Assembly (NCBI RefSeq): GCF_000340375.1
Contig: NZ_KB446646.1
Coordinates: 81,723-145,722, forward strand
Length of the DNA stretch: 64,000 bases
Source: Eggerthia catenaformis OT 569 = DSM 20559
Lineage (GTDB): Bacteria > Bacillota_I > Bacilli_A > Erysipelotrichales > Coprobacillaceae
Direction: 5' to 3'
Below, in pieces: positions 28,464 to 37,358 of this stretch. The position numbers and the translations under genes are program-made. The notes beneath the pieces were generated by a model, which saw nothing but the letters and a program-made list of their open reading frames with translations, did no database searches and was not told where the DNA came from. How positions within the stretch are numbered: the first letter of the stretch is position 1; each line of letters starts with the position of its first letter.

Positions 28464-30092
28464 ATGAATAAACCATTAAAGAATACAATCGCAATAAGCA
28501 CTTTAATAGGATTAATGGCATTGACAGGAGGAACTTGTTACAGTGATCATAAAAGCATGAATAATGTATTTCCATTAGAAATGAGAAAAAATATATCAAA
28601 CAATCATCAGTCACAAAAAACTGCTGAACCTTCAAATAAAAAAGCACCTTTGGGGAGTAAACCGCCACAAATGAAGAAAAAGTCATTAAATCCTTTATAT
28701 TATGGAGTTTTTACTGCTGAAGCATTAGCCATTTCTTTAGCAGCCGCATATCTGATTATGACAAAAGGATCTAAAAAAGATATTAAAGATGTCTTGAAAA
28801 ATAAGGATCAAAAAATTATAGCCGGATTAACAGTTGCATTGCTTACCGGAGGAATAACTTATGTAAATACTAAAATAGCCTCAGTACAAACAAATAGAAT
28901 GACTATGCAGGTATCACAAAATTCAGCATCTGCTTCAGGAACGGTTACAGTATCTAAAGATAAGACTTTAACAGGTTCTTATAGTTCATCTTCTCAAGAT
29001 CAGTCTGTTATTTTGGTGAATGGCGGAACTGCTTCTATTAATAATGCACAAATTATAAAGAAAGGTGATACAGGTAATATTGAAAATTCAGAATTTTATG
29101 GTATAAATTCCGGTATACTGGTACAAAAAAATAGTACAGCAATTATTAAAAACAGTACTATTAATACATCTTCTAAAGGTTCAAATGCAGTTTTTGCAAC
29201 CGGTACAAAAGCTAAGATAACAATATCTGATTCAACAATAAAAACAACAGGATCGTCAGGATCAAGAGGACTGGATGCAACTTATGGAGGGAGTATTATT
29301 GGAAATAACTTAAAAATCAGTACTCTTGGTCAGAGCTCAGCAACTTTAGCTACAGATCGAGGTGAAGGGAATATTCATGTTTCTAACAGTACTCTAAAAA
29401 CAAATGGCGGCGGATCACCATTGATCTATTCTACCGGTAATATATCTGTTAATAAAACCACAGGAATTGCTAATAATTCACAAATAGCTGTTGTTGAAGG
29501 AAAAAACAGTGCTTCAGTTAGATCTTCTACATTATATGCAAATGGCAACGGTAATAGGAATCATGTGGATGATGCCGGGATAATGATCTATCAGTCAATG
29601 AGTGGTGATGCATCAAGCGGTACAGGAGTCTTTAGTGCTTCTCAGTCTTCTTTAAATATCTCAAGTACATCCAAATATTATAAAACGGCACCAATGTTTT
29701 TTATAACTAATACAAATGCTAAGATTAATTTGACAAATACACAGTTAAATTATGGAAGCGGAATATTATTAAATGCCGCTGCAACAAGTGAATGGGGAAA
29801 ATCCGGTTCTAATGGAGCTACAGTTACATTAAATGCTTCATCACAGACACTGGCAGGGAATATTAATGCAGATAAGCTTTCATCAGTTACACTTCATCTT
29901 AAAACATCTTCCTATAAAGGGGCTATTAATAATAAGAATACAGCTAAGAATATAACACTGACACTGGATAAGTCATCATCTATTACATTAACCGGTGATA
30001 CTTATATAACATCATTAAATGATGAAGATACAAGCTATAGTAATATTCATTTAAATGGCTATAAACTATATGTAAATGGGAAAACTCTCTGA
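28464..30092 (+). CDS. Large surface protein with predicted right-handed beta-helix
   Basis: 542 residues. The N-terminus has a signal-like segment (residues 8-26) and two further hydrophobic stretches (about 75-97 and 108-125), so it is probably membrane-anchored. From about residue 145 it is composed of Ser/Thr/Asn/Gly-rich repeats of the pattern ...GVxVxNxSxAxIxNSTIxTxGxGSxAxxAxG..., typical of parallel beta-helix or adhesin-like proteins (for example FYGINSGILVQKNSTAIIKN, NSTINTSSKGSNAVFATG). No enzymatic motif seen. Possible adhesin or carbohydrate-binding protein. RBS ATAGGAGG. Flanked by the rhomboid gene and a DUF4250 gene. Confidence 0.65.
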   Translation: MNKPLKNTIAISTLIGLMALTGGTCYSDHKSMNNVFPLEMRKNISNNHQSQKTAEPSNKKAPLGSKPPQMKKKSLNPLYYGVFTAEALAISLAAAYLIMTKGSKKDIKDVLKNKDQKIIAGLTVALLTGGITYVNTKIASVQTNRMTMQVSQNSASASGTVTVSKDKTLTGSYSSSSQDQSVILVNGGTASINNAQIIKKGDTGNIENSEFYGINSGILVQKNSTAIIKNSTINTSSKGSNAVFATGTKAKITISDSTIKTTGSSGSRGLDATYGGSIIGNNLKISTLGQSSATLATDRGEGNIHVSNSTLKTNGGGSPLIYSTGNISVNKTTGIANNSQIAVVEGKNSASVRSSTLYANGNGNRNHVDDAGIMIYQSMSGDASSGTGVFSASQSSLNISSTSKYYKTAPMFFITNTNAKINLTNTQLNYGSGILLNAAATSEWGKSGSNGATVTLNASSQTLAGNINADKLSSVTLHLKTSSYKGAINNKNTAKNITLTLDKSSSITLTGDTYITSLNDEDTSYSNIHLNGYKLYVNGKTL

Positions 30093-30156
30093 TAGACTTG
30101 ACCTTTTATAAAAAATATCATATATTAGGAAAGGTTTTGAATAAGGGGGTAGAACC

Positions 30157-30339
30157 ATGGATAAGAAATTACCAAGTGATGCACACATATTAGTGAGTTT
30201 CTTAAATACACAATTAAGAGATCATTACCAGTCTTTAGATGCATTATGTGAAGATTACCATGTTAATCGGGATGAATTGATTTTAAAGGCATTATCTGTA
30301 GATTATACATACAATACTCAAGCTAATCAGTTTAAATAA
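30157..30339 (+). CDS. DUF4250 family small protein
   Basis: 60 residues, cytosolic and acidic-basic mixed: LPSDAHILVSFLNTQLRDHY, SLDALCEDYHVNRDELI, ending DYTYNTQANQFK. The pattern NTxLRDxYxSLDxLCxDxxVxxxELIxKLxxIdYxYdxxxNqF is that of DUF4250, common in gut Firmicutes and without known function. RBS AAGGGGGTAG before the ATG. Terminator immediately follows. Confidence 0.85.
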   Translation: MDKKLPSDAHILVSFLNTQLRDHYQSLDALCEDYHVNRDELILKALSVDYTYNTQANQFK

Positions 30340-30363
30340 GCACCTCATTTTGAGATGCTTTTT
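30339..30363. terminator. Terminator between convergent small genes
   Basis: AGCACCTCA (30339-30347), loop TTT, TGAGATGCT (30351-30359), then TTTTTC; one internal mismatch. Confidence 0.75.
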
Positions 30364-30368
30364 CAATA

Positions 30369-30515
30369 CTATTCTTTTTGACTAAGCCATTTATATATTC
30401 TATAAATAACATAAACAATAAACTCTAGAGAAAACAGGAAGAATCCGATAAATAAAAGATAAGGAAGATATCGTAAAAATAATGCAAAGATGTAAGTTAT
30501 CAAGCTTTCTATCAT
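30369..30515 (-). CDS. Small single-span membrane protein
   Basis: 48 residues starting MIESLITYIFALF, with one long or two short hydrophobic stretches (about 5-40) and a basic C-terminus (YRIYKWLSQKE). The start at 30515 is fixed by a strong RBS (AAAGGAGGG, 7 bases upstream on the minus strand); the longer frame to 30566 has no such site. Function unknown. Confidence 0.55.
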   Translation of the reverse strand: MIESLITYIFALFLRYLPYLLFIGFFLFSLEFIVYVIYRIYKWLSQKE

Positions 30516-30658
30516 ATAAAGCCCTCCTTTATTATGAAGTGTATGATATTTTAATATGAAAGTCAAAACATCCTGTCATCTATTTGTTAAAGTTTCATAG
30601 AGTCTTTTTATTCACTGATTGAGAAAGATATGATAAAGTAAATTAAGGGGGTAAGTCT

Positions 30659-32326
30659 ATGAATAATATATTTAAAAGCTTTAAAGGAAATATAAATGGC
30701 TTATTTAAGCCTGGACTTTCTAAAAAAACATCAATTTTTACTGCGATAGGATTAATTGTACTGATGGCCGGATATTACTATTTTAATCATCCTGCGATTA
30801 ACTTAAAAGATCCGGAGTTTTTACCGATATTATTTATCTTTGTATTAATATTATTGGTCTTTATAAGTATCTTTTTTAATGGTCATGAGAAAGTTAAAGG
30901 AACATTACAGAGTACTTTAGGTATTGTTTTAGGACTCATTATTATCGGCGGGATAGGAGGTATGTTTTTTACTAGTAAAATATTCCATGCTAAGCTATAT
31001 TCACAAAGAATTAAAGTTGAAGAAGTTAAATTTAATTCAGATACATTGAAAGAAGTAGACTTTAATAAAACACCGATTATAGATAGAAAGAGTACAATTA
31101 AGCTTGGAGATAAAGTTATGGGTGAAATACCGGAGCTTGTTTCTCAGTTTGAAGTTTCAGATGCTTATACTCAGATTTCTTATAAGAATAGTGTATATCG
31201 TGTAACACCATTGGAATATCCTGATTTTATTAAGTATTTCTCTAATCAGTCTAAAGGTATACCCGGTTATATTCTTGTTAATAGTACCAACGGAAAAGCA
31301 CAGCTTGTTAAATTAAAAGATTTAGGACTGGGAGGTATGAAATATGTACCATCTGCTTATTTTAATCATAATTTACAAAGAAAGCTTCAATTAGATTATC
31401 CCACTACAATATTTGGCTCACCGTCATTTGAAATAGATGAAGAAGGACATCCCTGGTATGTATGTACAACTTATGGATATTACGGTGTAGGGACAAAGAA
31501 ATATGTTAATGGAATGATTTTATTTGATCCTATTACGGGACACTCTAAGAAATATAAAGAAGGAGAATTTCCTAAATGGGTAGATAGAGTCTATCCGGAA
31601 GATTTAGTTATCAAAGAAATTGATGATAATGGATCATTAAAAAGAGGATATCTCAATTCAGTCTTATCACAAAAGAATGTTACTTATACTTCTGATGGAT
31701 ATAATTATCTGGAAAAAGATGGAGATATATGGATCTACTCAGGTATTACATCAGCAAATACTGATTCTTCAAATCTGGGTTTTGTTCTTACAAACCTAAG
31801 AACACATAAGACATTAAAATTTGCTTGTTCAGGAGCCAATGAAAAGGCGGCTATGGAATCAGCTGAAGGGGAAGTAAAGAATTATGGCTATAAAGCAACT
31901 TTTCCATTATTAGTGAATGTTTCAGGCAATCCGGTTTATCTGTTATCTTTAAAAGATAATGGCGGATTAGTCAAACAGTATGCCATGGTAGATGCTAAAG
32001 ACTATCAAAGAGTTGTCGTCTATTCGGCTGATACCTATCGTAATCTTTCTAAGTTACAAAAGTCTTATATTAAAACGTTATCAGGAGAAGAAATCACATC
32101 TTCTTCTAAAAAAGAAACCATTAAAATTAAAACCATACGAATTTTAAATGTAGATGAGAAAACAAAGATTTATCTTACTGATACAAACAATAAAAAATAT
32201 AAGATTGAAGCTACATCTTCTAATGAAGATACTATAGCCTTTCTAAAGGAAGGAGATAATATTACTATTCAGTATATTGAATCAGATGTTAATATTATCA
32301 AAGAGATTTCTAAGACCGGTTCTTAA
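30659..32326 (+). CDS. Membrane protein with large C-terminal extracytoplasmic domain
   Basis: 555 residues. Three hydrophobic spans at about 26-44, 56-76 and 85-107, then about 330 residues of mixed alpha/beta sequence with YVCTTYGYYGVG, GHSKKYKEGEFPKWVDRVYP and LLSLKDNGGLVKQYAMVDAKD, and a final beta-barrel-like segment (about 485-555, IKIKTIRILNVDEKTKIYL). The part after residue 110 is probably outside the cell. Similar proteins are widespread in Firmicutes as hypothetical proteins; I cannot assign a function. RBS AAGGGGGTAAG. Ends in a terminator. Confidence 0.65.
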   Translation: MNNIFKSFKGNINGLFKPGLSKKTSIFTAIGLIVLMAGYYYFNHPAINLKDPEFLPILFIFVLILLVFISIFFNGHEKVKGTLQSTLGIVLGLIIIGGIGGMFFTSKIFHAKLYSQRIKVEEVKFNSDTLKEVDFNKTPIIDRKSTIKLGDKVMGEIPELVSQFEVSDAYTQISYKNSVYRVTPLEYPDFIKYFSNQSKGIPGYILVNSTNGKAQLVKLKDLGLGGMKYVPSAYFNHNLQRKLQLDYPTTIFGSPSFEIDEEGHPWYVCTTYGYYGVGTKKYVNGMILFDPITGHSKKYKEGEFPKWVDRVYPEDLVIKEIDDNGSLKRGYLNSVLSQKNVTYTSDGYNYLEKDGDIWIYSGITSANTDSSNLGFVLTNLRTHKTLKFACSGANEKAAMESAEGEVKNYGYKATFPLLVNVSGNPVYLLSLKDNGGLVKQYAMVDAKDYQRVVVYSADTYRNLSKLQKSYIKTLSGEEITSSSKKETIKIKTIRILNVDEKTKIYLTDTNNKKYKIEATSSNEDTIAFLKEGDNITIQYIESDVNIIKEISKTGS

Positions 32327-32342
32327 TAAACCGGTCTTTTAT
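32312..32342 (+). terminator. Intrinsic terminator
   Basis: AAGACCGGT (32312-32320) pairs with ACCGGTCTT (32330-32338), followed by TT; overlaps the stop codon. Confidence 0.8.
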
Positions 32343-32406
32343 TTACTTTGTATATCAAATTATTATATAATTTAATTAGAAATACAAAATATATTAGAAA
32401 GGAGTT

Positions 32407-32439
32407 GTGATTCCCTTGGTGTATTTAAGCAAGGTATAA
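32407..32439 (+). CDS. 10-residue leader peptide upstream of the second lipoprotein gene
   Basis: GTG 32407 with RBS AGAAAGGAG encodes MIPLVYLSKV and TAA. It matches in length, start codon and pattern the peptide at 1008-1040 (MISMVSLSKE). Conservation of the peptide sequence while the DNA differs at most third positions suggests selection on the peptide rather than on RNA. Function unknown. Confidence 0.45.
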   Translation: MIPLVYLSKV

Positions 32440-32485
32440 GAATTATATTTATAATTAATAAATTAAAAATTCAGGAGAGAAAAGC

Positions 32486-32533
32486 ATGAAAAAAATCGAC
32501 AATTCAGATTACTTTATAGGAGTTTTTAAATGA
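32486..32533 (+). CDS. 15-codon ORF in place of the amidase gene
   Basis: ATG 32486 with RBS CAGGAGAG encodes MKKIDNSDYFIGVFK; its TGA overlaps the ATG of the lipoprotein gene (ATGA). The last bases before the lipoprotein (ACTTTATAGGAG) are nearly the same as the end of the amidase gene at the first locus (ACTTTATAGGAGC before 1777). The short ORF therefore looks like what is left after the amidase gene was deleted, perhaps kept as a translational coupler. Confidence 0.4.
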   Translation: MKKIDNSDYFIGVFK

Positions 32534-33597
32534 GTAAGCTATTATTATGTATACTTTTAGTACTGGCTTCAGGCTGTTCATTTTCTAAGAAAGAAGCTAT
32601 TGATTATGAATTAGGTGTTATTGAAACGACTACTCTGGATCGTAAAACAAGATTTCTTTATCTTGATAAGAATTTGAATATTGTCAGAAAAGACCATTAT
32701 AAAGCAAGTACAACTTCTTCCAGTGCTGAAAATCCTTCTTATCAAGGCAGAAAAGTTTATTTTGTTCCTAATGGATTAACTGATGAAGGAATTGAAAAGA
32801 AGATATTAGAAGTTGATAGGGATACTCATCAAATTAAATCTTATGATGTAAATAGGGTAAATCTTCAAGGTATTGCTGTCAATGAGAAATATACTTATAC
32901 GATAAGTAATGATAATACAATTACTTATATCACACAAACAGACTATCATAATAAAAAAGTAAAAGAATTAACTTTTCATGATATTATTACTCTTACTGTT
33001 TTAAAAGCTAATGATAAGATTATTGTTCCTTATGGGCTTATAAAAAAGACAGAAAAACAATTAATAAATATTTATGATACAGAATTAAATTTAATTAAGA
33101 AACTGGATTTATCAAAATATGGTCATGGTATTACAAGATTAATAGTTATAGGAAATAAAGCTTATATGCCTATTTCATCAAAGTTTAATTATAATACTTA
33201 TGATAATGATAATAATAATTTGATTGCAGAGTTAGATTTAAAGACATTGAATTATAATATTATTAAGCTTAAGGCATCTGAGGTGGGAGATGTATCTTTT
33301 TATAAAGATTGGCTGGTAGTGGTTAATTCTGATGCACCTCGTTATGAGGGAAATAAAATAACATTCTATCATACCAAGACTAAAGAAGAGAAAGTTTATG
33401 AATTAAAGGATCATCTTGCCAGAATAGAAAGGACAGGAGATTATTTTTATGGATTGTCATATATAAAGGATGGTTATAAGATTACCAGATATTCAATTAA
33501 GGATAATATGAAGGAGCTGAACAGTAAGAAATTTTATCCGTCTAAAGGGTATAGTGTACATTATTATTGTTCAAATATTTTTGTAAAGAATAATTAA
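32530..33597 (+). CDS. Lipoprotein, paralogue of the protein at 1.8 kb
   Basis: 355 residues. MSKLLLCILLVLASGC is a lipoprotein signal (lipobox ASGC). The protein is collinear with the one at 1777-2862: DYELGVIETTTLDRKTRF, NPSYQGRKVYF, KYTYTISNDNTITYITQTDY, KKVKELTFHDIITL, ELNLIKKLDLSKYG, FYHTKTKEEKVYELKDHL and RYSIKDNMKEL all have counterparts. Repeating beta-strand pattern suggests a propeller. RBS TATAGGAG. Unlike the first locus no amidase gene precedes it. Function unknown. Confidence 0.7.
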   Translation: MSKLLLCILLVLASGCSFSKKEAIDYELGVIETTTLDRKTRFLYLDKNLNIVRKDHYKASTTSSSAENPSYQGRKVYFVPNGLTDEGIEKKILEVDRDTHQIKSYDVNRVNLQGIAVNEKYTYTISNDNTITYITQTDYHNKKVKELTFHDIITLTVLKANDKIIVPYGLIKKTEKQLINIYDTELNLIKKLDLSKYGHGITRLIVIGNKAYMPISSKFNYNTYDNDNNNLIAELDLKTLNYNIIKLKASEVGDVSFYKDWLVVVNSDAPRYEGNKITFYHTKTKEEKVYELKDHLARIERTGDYFYGLSYIKDGYKITRYSIKDNMKELNSKKFYPSKGYSVHYYCSNIFVKNN

Positions 33598-33602
33598 ATT
33601 TT

Positions 33603-33634
33603 AAAATCCGACTTATAAGAGTTGGATTTTTTCT
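33603..33634 (+). terminator. Intrinsic terminator
   Basis: AAAATCCGACT (33603-33613) and AGTTGGATTTT (33620-33630) with one G-U pair, followed by TT. Confidence 0.8.
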
Positions 33635-33666
33635 TTGTATGGCTTACAATATAAAGGGTGATAAAA

Positions 33667-34494
33667 ATGAATATCGTATTACAGACAGATTTTTCTAATA
33701 CATGGGGCGGAGTAGCCAGTATGAAAGGAATTATAAAAAGTGTCAATGATTCATTAGATATTATTGATTTAACACATGATATTGATAAATTTAATGTCTT
33801 TGAAGCATCACTTTCATTACATCGAGTCATTCCTTACTGGCCTTCTCAGACTATCTTTATTTCAGTGGTAGATCCGGGAGTAGGCAGTGAAAGACTGCCG
33901 CTGGCTTGTCTGACGAACAGTGGCAAGTATATTTTTTCTCCTGATAATGGATCTTTAACACATATGAAGAAACATATTGCTCAATCAAGAATAATAGATT
34001 GGAAGTATGGTTTAAGAAATGAAGGATCTGTTTTTGATGGCAGAGATTTATTTGCGAATGCTGCCGCATTACTGGCAGATGAGCAGATTACATTTGAAGA
34101 ACTGGGTAAAGAATATCCTGTAGAATATTTATCAGAGTGTGAAGAATATAGTATTCGTCCTTTTTTAGAATTGCATAAGACTTCAGGATTTATAATGACC
34201 GGTAATAGGCATTTTGGCGGTATTGAATTAAACATTAAGAATAAGGATTTTGATAATTGTGACTTTGATTTTGGTGATAAGGTTAATATAGTTATTAAGA
34301 ATAATGAATGTATTTTATTTGATGAAGAAGTTAAGTATCATAAAGCTTTTAGTTTTGTTTCTAAAGGAAAGGCTATTCTTTATCCCGGAAGCAGCGGTTT
34401 TTTATCTTTAGATATTAATCAGGGACATTTTATGAATACTTATAATGTTAGTGCCGGTAAAGATTATCAAGTAATAATATCTAAAAAACCATGA
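33667..34494 (+). CDS. SAM hydroxide adenosyltransferase (DUF62 family)
   Basis: 275 residues from ATG 33667 (MNIVLQTDFSNTWGGVASMKG), chosen over GTG 33658, which is too close to the RBS (AAAGGGTG). Family motifs: DLTHDI, FISVVDPGVGSER (the Asp and Arg of the active site), FSPDNGSLT, and GSVFDGRDLFANAAA. In most relatives I recall, the last block reads FHGRD; here Asp replaces that His, which may alter the water-activating triad. The family hydrolyses S-adenosylmethionine to adenosine and methionine and is related to fluorinases. Monocistronic. Confidence 0.85.
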   Translation: MNIVLQTDFSNTWGGVASMKGIIKSVNDSLDIIDLTHDIDKFNVFEASLSLHRVIPYWPSQTIFISVVDPGVGSERLPLACLTNSGKYIFSPDNGSLTHMKKHIAQSRIIDWKYGLRNEGSVFDGRDLFANAAALLADEQITFEELGKEYPVEYLSECEEYSIRPFLELHKTSGFIMTGNRHFGGIELNIKNKDFDNCDFDFGDKVNIVIKNNECILFDEEVKYHKAFSFVSKGKAILYPGSSGFLSLDINQGHFMNTYNVSAGKDYQVIISKKP

Positions 34495-34519
34495 AATTTC
34501 TTTCCCTTTCTAAGATGAA

Positions 34520-34548
34520 TTGAAAACGCTTAGAATTAATGATATGAT
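34520..34548 (+). promoter_or_regulatory. Promoter with overlapping cre of the mannose PTS operon
   Basis: TTGAAA (34520-34525), a 17-bp spacer, and TATGAT (34543-34548). TGAAAACGCTTAGA (34521-34534) matches the cre consensus TGWAANCGNTNWCA at 13 of 14 positions and covers the -35. CcpA binding there should block transcription when preferred sugars are present. Confidence 0.75.
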
Positions 34549-34557
34549 GATATTAAG

Positions 34558-34577
34558 TAAGACTACCAAGAGTCTTA
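34558..34577 (+). other. Small stem-loop in the 5' UTR of the PTS operon
   Basis: TAAGACT (34558-34564), loop ACCAAG, AGTCTTA (34571-34577). Close to the predicted transcription start; it may stabilise the mRNA end. No T run. Confidence 0.5.
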
Positions 34578-34601
34578 AATAATTTGGAAGGGAGAGATAA
34601 A

Positions 34602-35579
34602 ATGGTAGGAATTATCATTGCGAGTCATGGAAAGTTTGCTGAAGGTATCTTTCAGTCAGGCAGTATGATCTTTGGTGATCAGGCAAATGTTAAAGCATGT
34701 ACATTAATGCCCAGTGAAGGTCCTGAAGCAATTAAGGCAAAGATGGAAGAAGCCATTGCTTCATTTGATGATCAGGAAGAAATATTATTTCTGATTGATT
34801 TATGGGGTGGGACACCATTTAATCAGGCAAGTGCTTTAATCGATGGTCATGAAGACAAATGGGCAATTGTTGCCGGATTAAATTTACCTATGCTGATTGA
34901 ATGTTATGCTTCACGCTTATCTATGACTTCAGCACACGATATTGCAGCACATATCTTAAAGACTGCTAGAGAAGGTGTAAAAATCAAGCCGGAAAGTCTC
35001 GATATTGCTGAAGAAAGGAAGATTGAGATGCCAATTCATCAGGGAGCTATTCCTGAAGGAACAGTACTTGGTGATGGCAAGATCAAGTATGTACTTGCTA
35101 GAATTGATACAAGACTGCTTCATGGTCAGGTTGCTACTGCATGGACAAAAGCAGTGAGTCCGACACGTATTATTGCTGTATCGGATGCTGTATCAAAAGA
35201 TAGTCTTAGAAAAACAATGATTGAGCAAGCTGCACCGCCGGGTGTTAAAGCAAACGTTGTTCCTATTTCTAAGATGCTTAAGGTGGATCAGGATCCACGG
35301 TTTGGGAATACTAAAGCGATGCTTTTGTTTGAAAATCCACAGGATGCTTTAGAAGCTATTGAAGGCGGTATTAAGATTAAAGAGCTGAATCTAGGTTCTG
35401 TTGCTCACAGCAACGGGAAGGTTGCAATCACAAAAGCCGTTTCTTTAGGAAAAGAAGATGTTGATGCATTAGAAAAGCTGATTTCTTTAGGTGTTAAGAT
35501 TGATGTCAGAAAAGTACCATCTGATAGTCCGGAAGATATTCAGTCAATATTAAAAAAAGCAAAAGCGGAATTAAAGTAA
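34602..35579 (+). CDS. PTS mannose-family EIIAB component
   Basis: 325 residues from ATG 34602 (RBS GGAAGGGAGAG; an in-frame TTG at 34584 overlaps the RBS region). The EIIA domain (1-130) has IIASHGKFAEG with phospho-His9 and LFLIDLWGGTPFNQA; after a linker, the EIIB domain (about 160-325) has LARIDTRLLHGQVATAWTK with phospho-His174. It passes phosphate from HPr to sugar entering through EIIC/EIID. First gene of a four-gene operon; a mannose/glucose-type transporter is most likely, but specificity cannot be read from sequence. Confidence 0.93.
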   Translation: MVGIIIASHGKFAEGIFQSGSMIFGDQANVKACTLMPSEGPEAIKAKMEEAIASFDDQEEILFLIDLWGGTPFNQASALIDGHEDKWAIVAGLNLPMLIECYASRLSMTSAHDIAAHILKTAREGVKIKPESLDIAEERKIEMPIHQGAIPEGTVLGDGKIKYVLARIDTRLLHGQVATAWTKAVSPTRIIAVSDAVSKDSLRKTMIEQAAPPGVKANVVPISKMLKVDQDPRFGNTKAMLLFENPQDALEAIEGGIKIKELNLGSVAHSNGKVAITKAVSLGKEDVDALEKLISLGVKIDVRKVPSDSPEDIQSILKKAKAELK

Positions 35580-35589
35580 AGGAGATATT

Positions 35590-36402
35590 ATGTCAATAAT
35601 TACAATAATAATGATTGTTATCGTTGCATTTTTGGCTGGTATGGAAGGTATTTTGGATCAATGGCAGTTCCATCAGCCATTAGTTGCATGTACATTAATT
35701 GGTTTAGTTACAGGACACTTGCAAGAAGGAATTGTTCTTGGCGGTGCTCTTCAAATGATGGCTCTTGGCTGGGCTAATGTTGGGGCGGCAGTTGCACCCG
35801 ATGCGGCATTAGCTTCTGTAGCTTCAGCAATCATTCTGGTATTAGGCTTAAAGGGTGGAACAACAAATGTTACAACTGCTATTAATACATCAATTGCAGT
35901 TGCTATCCCTTTATCAGTAGCCGGTTTATTCTTAACTATGATTTGTCGTACAATTGCTATTCCGATGGTTCATTTTATGGATGCAGAAGCTGAAAAAGGC
36001 AATATTAAAGGTGTTGAACTCTGGCATATTCTAGCGATTGGATTACAGGGTATTCGTATTGCGATTCCGGCACTGGCTTTGTGTATTGTTCCTCCGGAAG
36101 CAGTTACCAATGCTTTAAATGCTATGCCGGCATGGTTATCAGGCGGTATGGTTGTTGGCGGCGGTATGGTTGCTGCTGTCGGTTATGCGATGGTTATTAA
36201 TATGATGGCAACAAAAGAGGTATGGCCATTCTTCATTATCGGTTTCTGTTTAGCAGCAATCAGTCAGTTAACACTTATTGCTTTAGGTTTAATCGGTTTA
36301 AGCTTAGCACTCATTTATCTTGGATTAAAAGAGAAGTCAGGTTCATCAGGCGGTAATTCCGGATCAGGAGATCCGTTAGGTGATATTCTGAATGATTATT
36401 AG
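35590..36402 (+). CDS. PTS mannose-family EIIC component
   Basis: 270 residues, eight to nine membrane spans. Characteristic N-terminal FLAGMEGILDQWQFHQPL, then GLVTGHLQEGIVLGGALQMMALGWANVGAAVAPDAALASV, the EIIC-Man signature for the sugar-binding core. Forms the transmembrane channel with EIID. Follows EIIAB by 10 bases, RBS AAAGGAGAT. The Ser/Gly-rich C-terminal tail is cytoplasmic and of unusual composition but seen in other members. Confidence 0.93.
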   Translation: MSIITIIMIVIVAFLAGMEGILDQWQFHQPLVACTLIGLVTGHLQEGIVLGGALQMMALGWANVGAAVAPDAALASVASAIILVLGLKGGTTNVTTAINTSIAVAIPLSVAGLFLTMICRTIAIPMVHFMDAEAEKGNIKGVELWHILAIGLQGIRIAIPALALCIVPPEAVTNALNAMPAWLSGGMVVGGGMVAAVGYAMVINMMATKEVWPFFIIGFCLAAISQLTLIALGLIGLSLALIYLGLKEKSGSSGGNSGSGDPLGDILNDY

Positions 36403-36419
36403 GATCGGAGGTAAAGAAA

Positions 36420-37337
36420 ATGACTGAAAAAATAAAGCTCACAAAGAAAGATAGATTTGCGGTTGCAGTTAGACATCAGTACCTTCAAGGTTCTTGGAAC
36501 TATGAGCGTATGCAAAATGGCGGTTGGTGTTATTCTATTATTCCTGCAATCAAGAAGTTATATAGTAATAAAGAAGATAGGATTGCTGCATTAAAAAGAC
36601 ATTTGGAGTTCTATAATACACATCCATATGTTTCTGCACCTGTTATGGGTGTTACACTGGCTTTAGAAGAAGAAAGAGCCAATGGTGTTGAAGTCGATAA
36701 TGCAACAATCCAAGGGGTAAAAGTCGGTATGATGGGACCTCTTGCCGGGGTTGGAGATCCTGTATTCTGGTTTACGGCTCGTCCTATTTTAGGAGCATTA
36801 GGGGCATCATTAGCTTTAGGTGGCAGTATTATCGGACCTTTATTATTCTTTGTAGTATGGAATATATTAAGATTTGGGTTTATCTGGTATACACAGGAAT
36901 TTGGTTATAAACTGGGAACAGAGATTACTAAAGACTTATCCGGAGGATTGCTTGGTAAAATCACTCAGGGGGCCTCTATTCTTGGTATGTTTGTGATTGG
37001 CAGCTTAGTACAGCGCTGGGTAAGTATTAACTTTACACCTATTGTTTCAAAGGTTACACAATCTCCGGGAGCATATATTGACTGGGGCAAGCTTGCATCA
37101 GGAGCAAGAGGTATTAAAGAAGCATTAATCCAGTATAACAGTCTCGGTGCTAACGGCTTAGATAAAGTAAAGATCACAACTCTTCAGGAAAACTTGGATT
37201 CATTGATTCCGGGTCTGGCTGCTGTATTGTTAACTTTATTGATTTGTCAGTTATTAAAGAAAAAGGTATCGCCAATTGTTATTATTGTTTGTCTGTTCGT
37301 TGTCGGTATCTTAGCTAGATTAGCACATCTTATGTAA
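36420..37337 (+). CDS. PTS mannose-family EIID component
   Basis: 305 residues. N-terminal QGSWNYERMQNGGWCYSIIPAI, then GVKVGMMGPLAGVGDPVFWFTARPI, both diagnostic of EIID, and hydrophobic C-terminal spans. Completes the membrane complex with EIIC. RBS GGAGGTAAAG 8 bases before the ATG, 17 bases after the EIIC gene. Confidence 0.94.
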   Translation: MTEKIKLTKKDRFAVAVRHQYLQGSWNYERMQNGGWCYSIIPAIKKLYSNKEDRIAALKRHLEFYNTHPYVSAPVMGVTLALEEERANGVEVDNATIQGVKVGMMGPLAGVGDPVFWFTARPILGALGASLALGGSIIGPLLFFVVWNILRFGFIWYTQEFGYKLGTEITKDLSGGLLGKITQGASILGMFVIGSLVQRWVSINFTPIVSKVTQSPGAYIDWGKLASGARGIKEALIQYNSLGANGLDKVKITTLQENLDSLIPGLAAVLLTLLICQLLKKKVSPIVIIVCLFVVGILARLAHLM

Positions 37338-37358
37338 TAAATATCAGGGAGAAATGAT

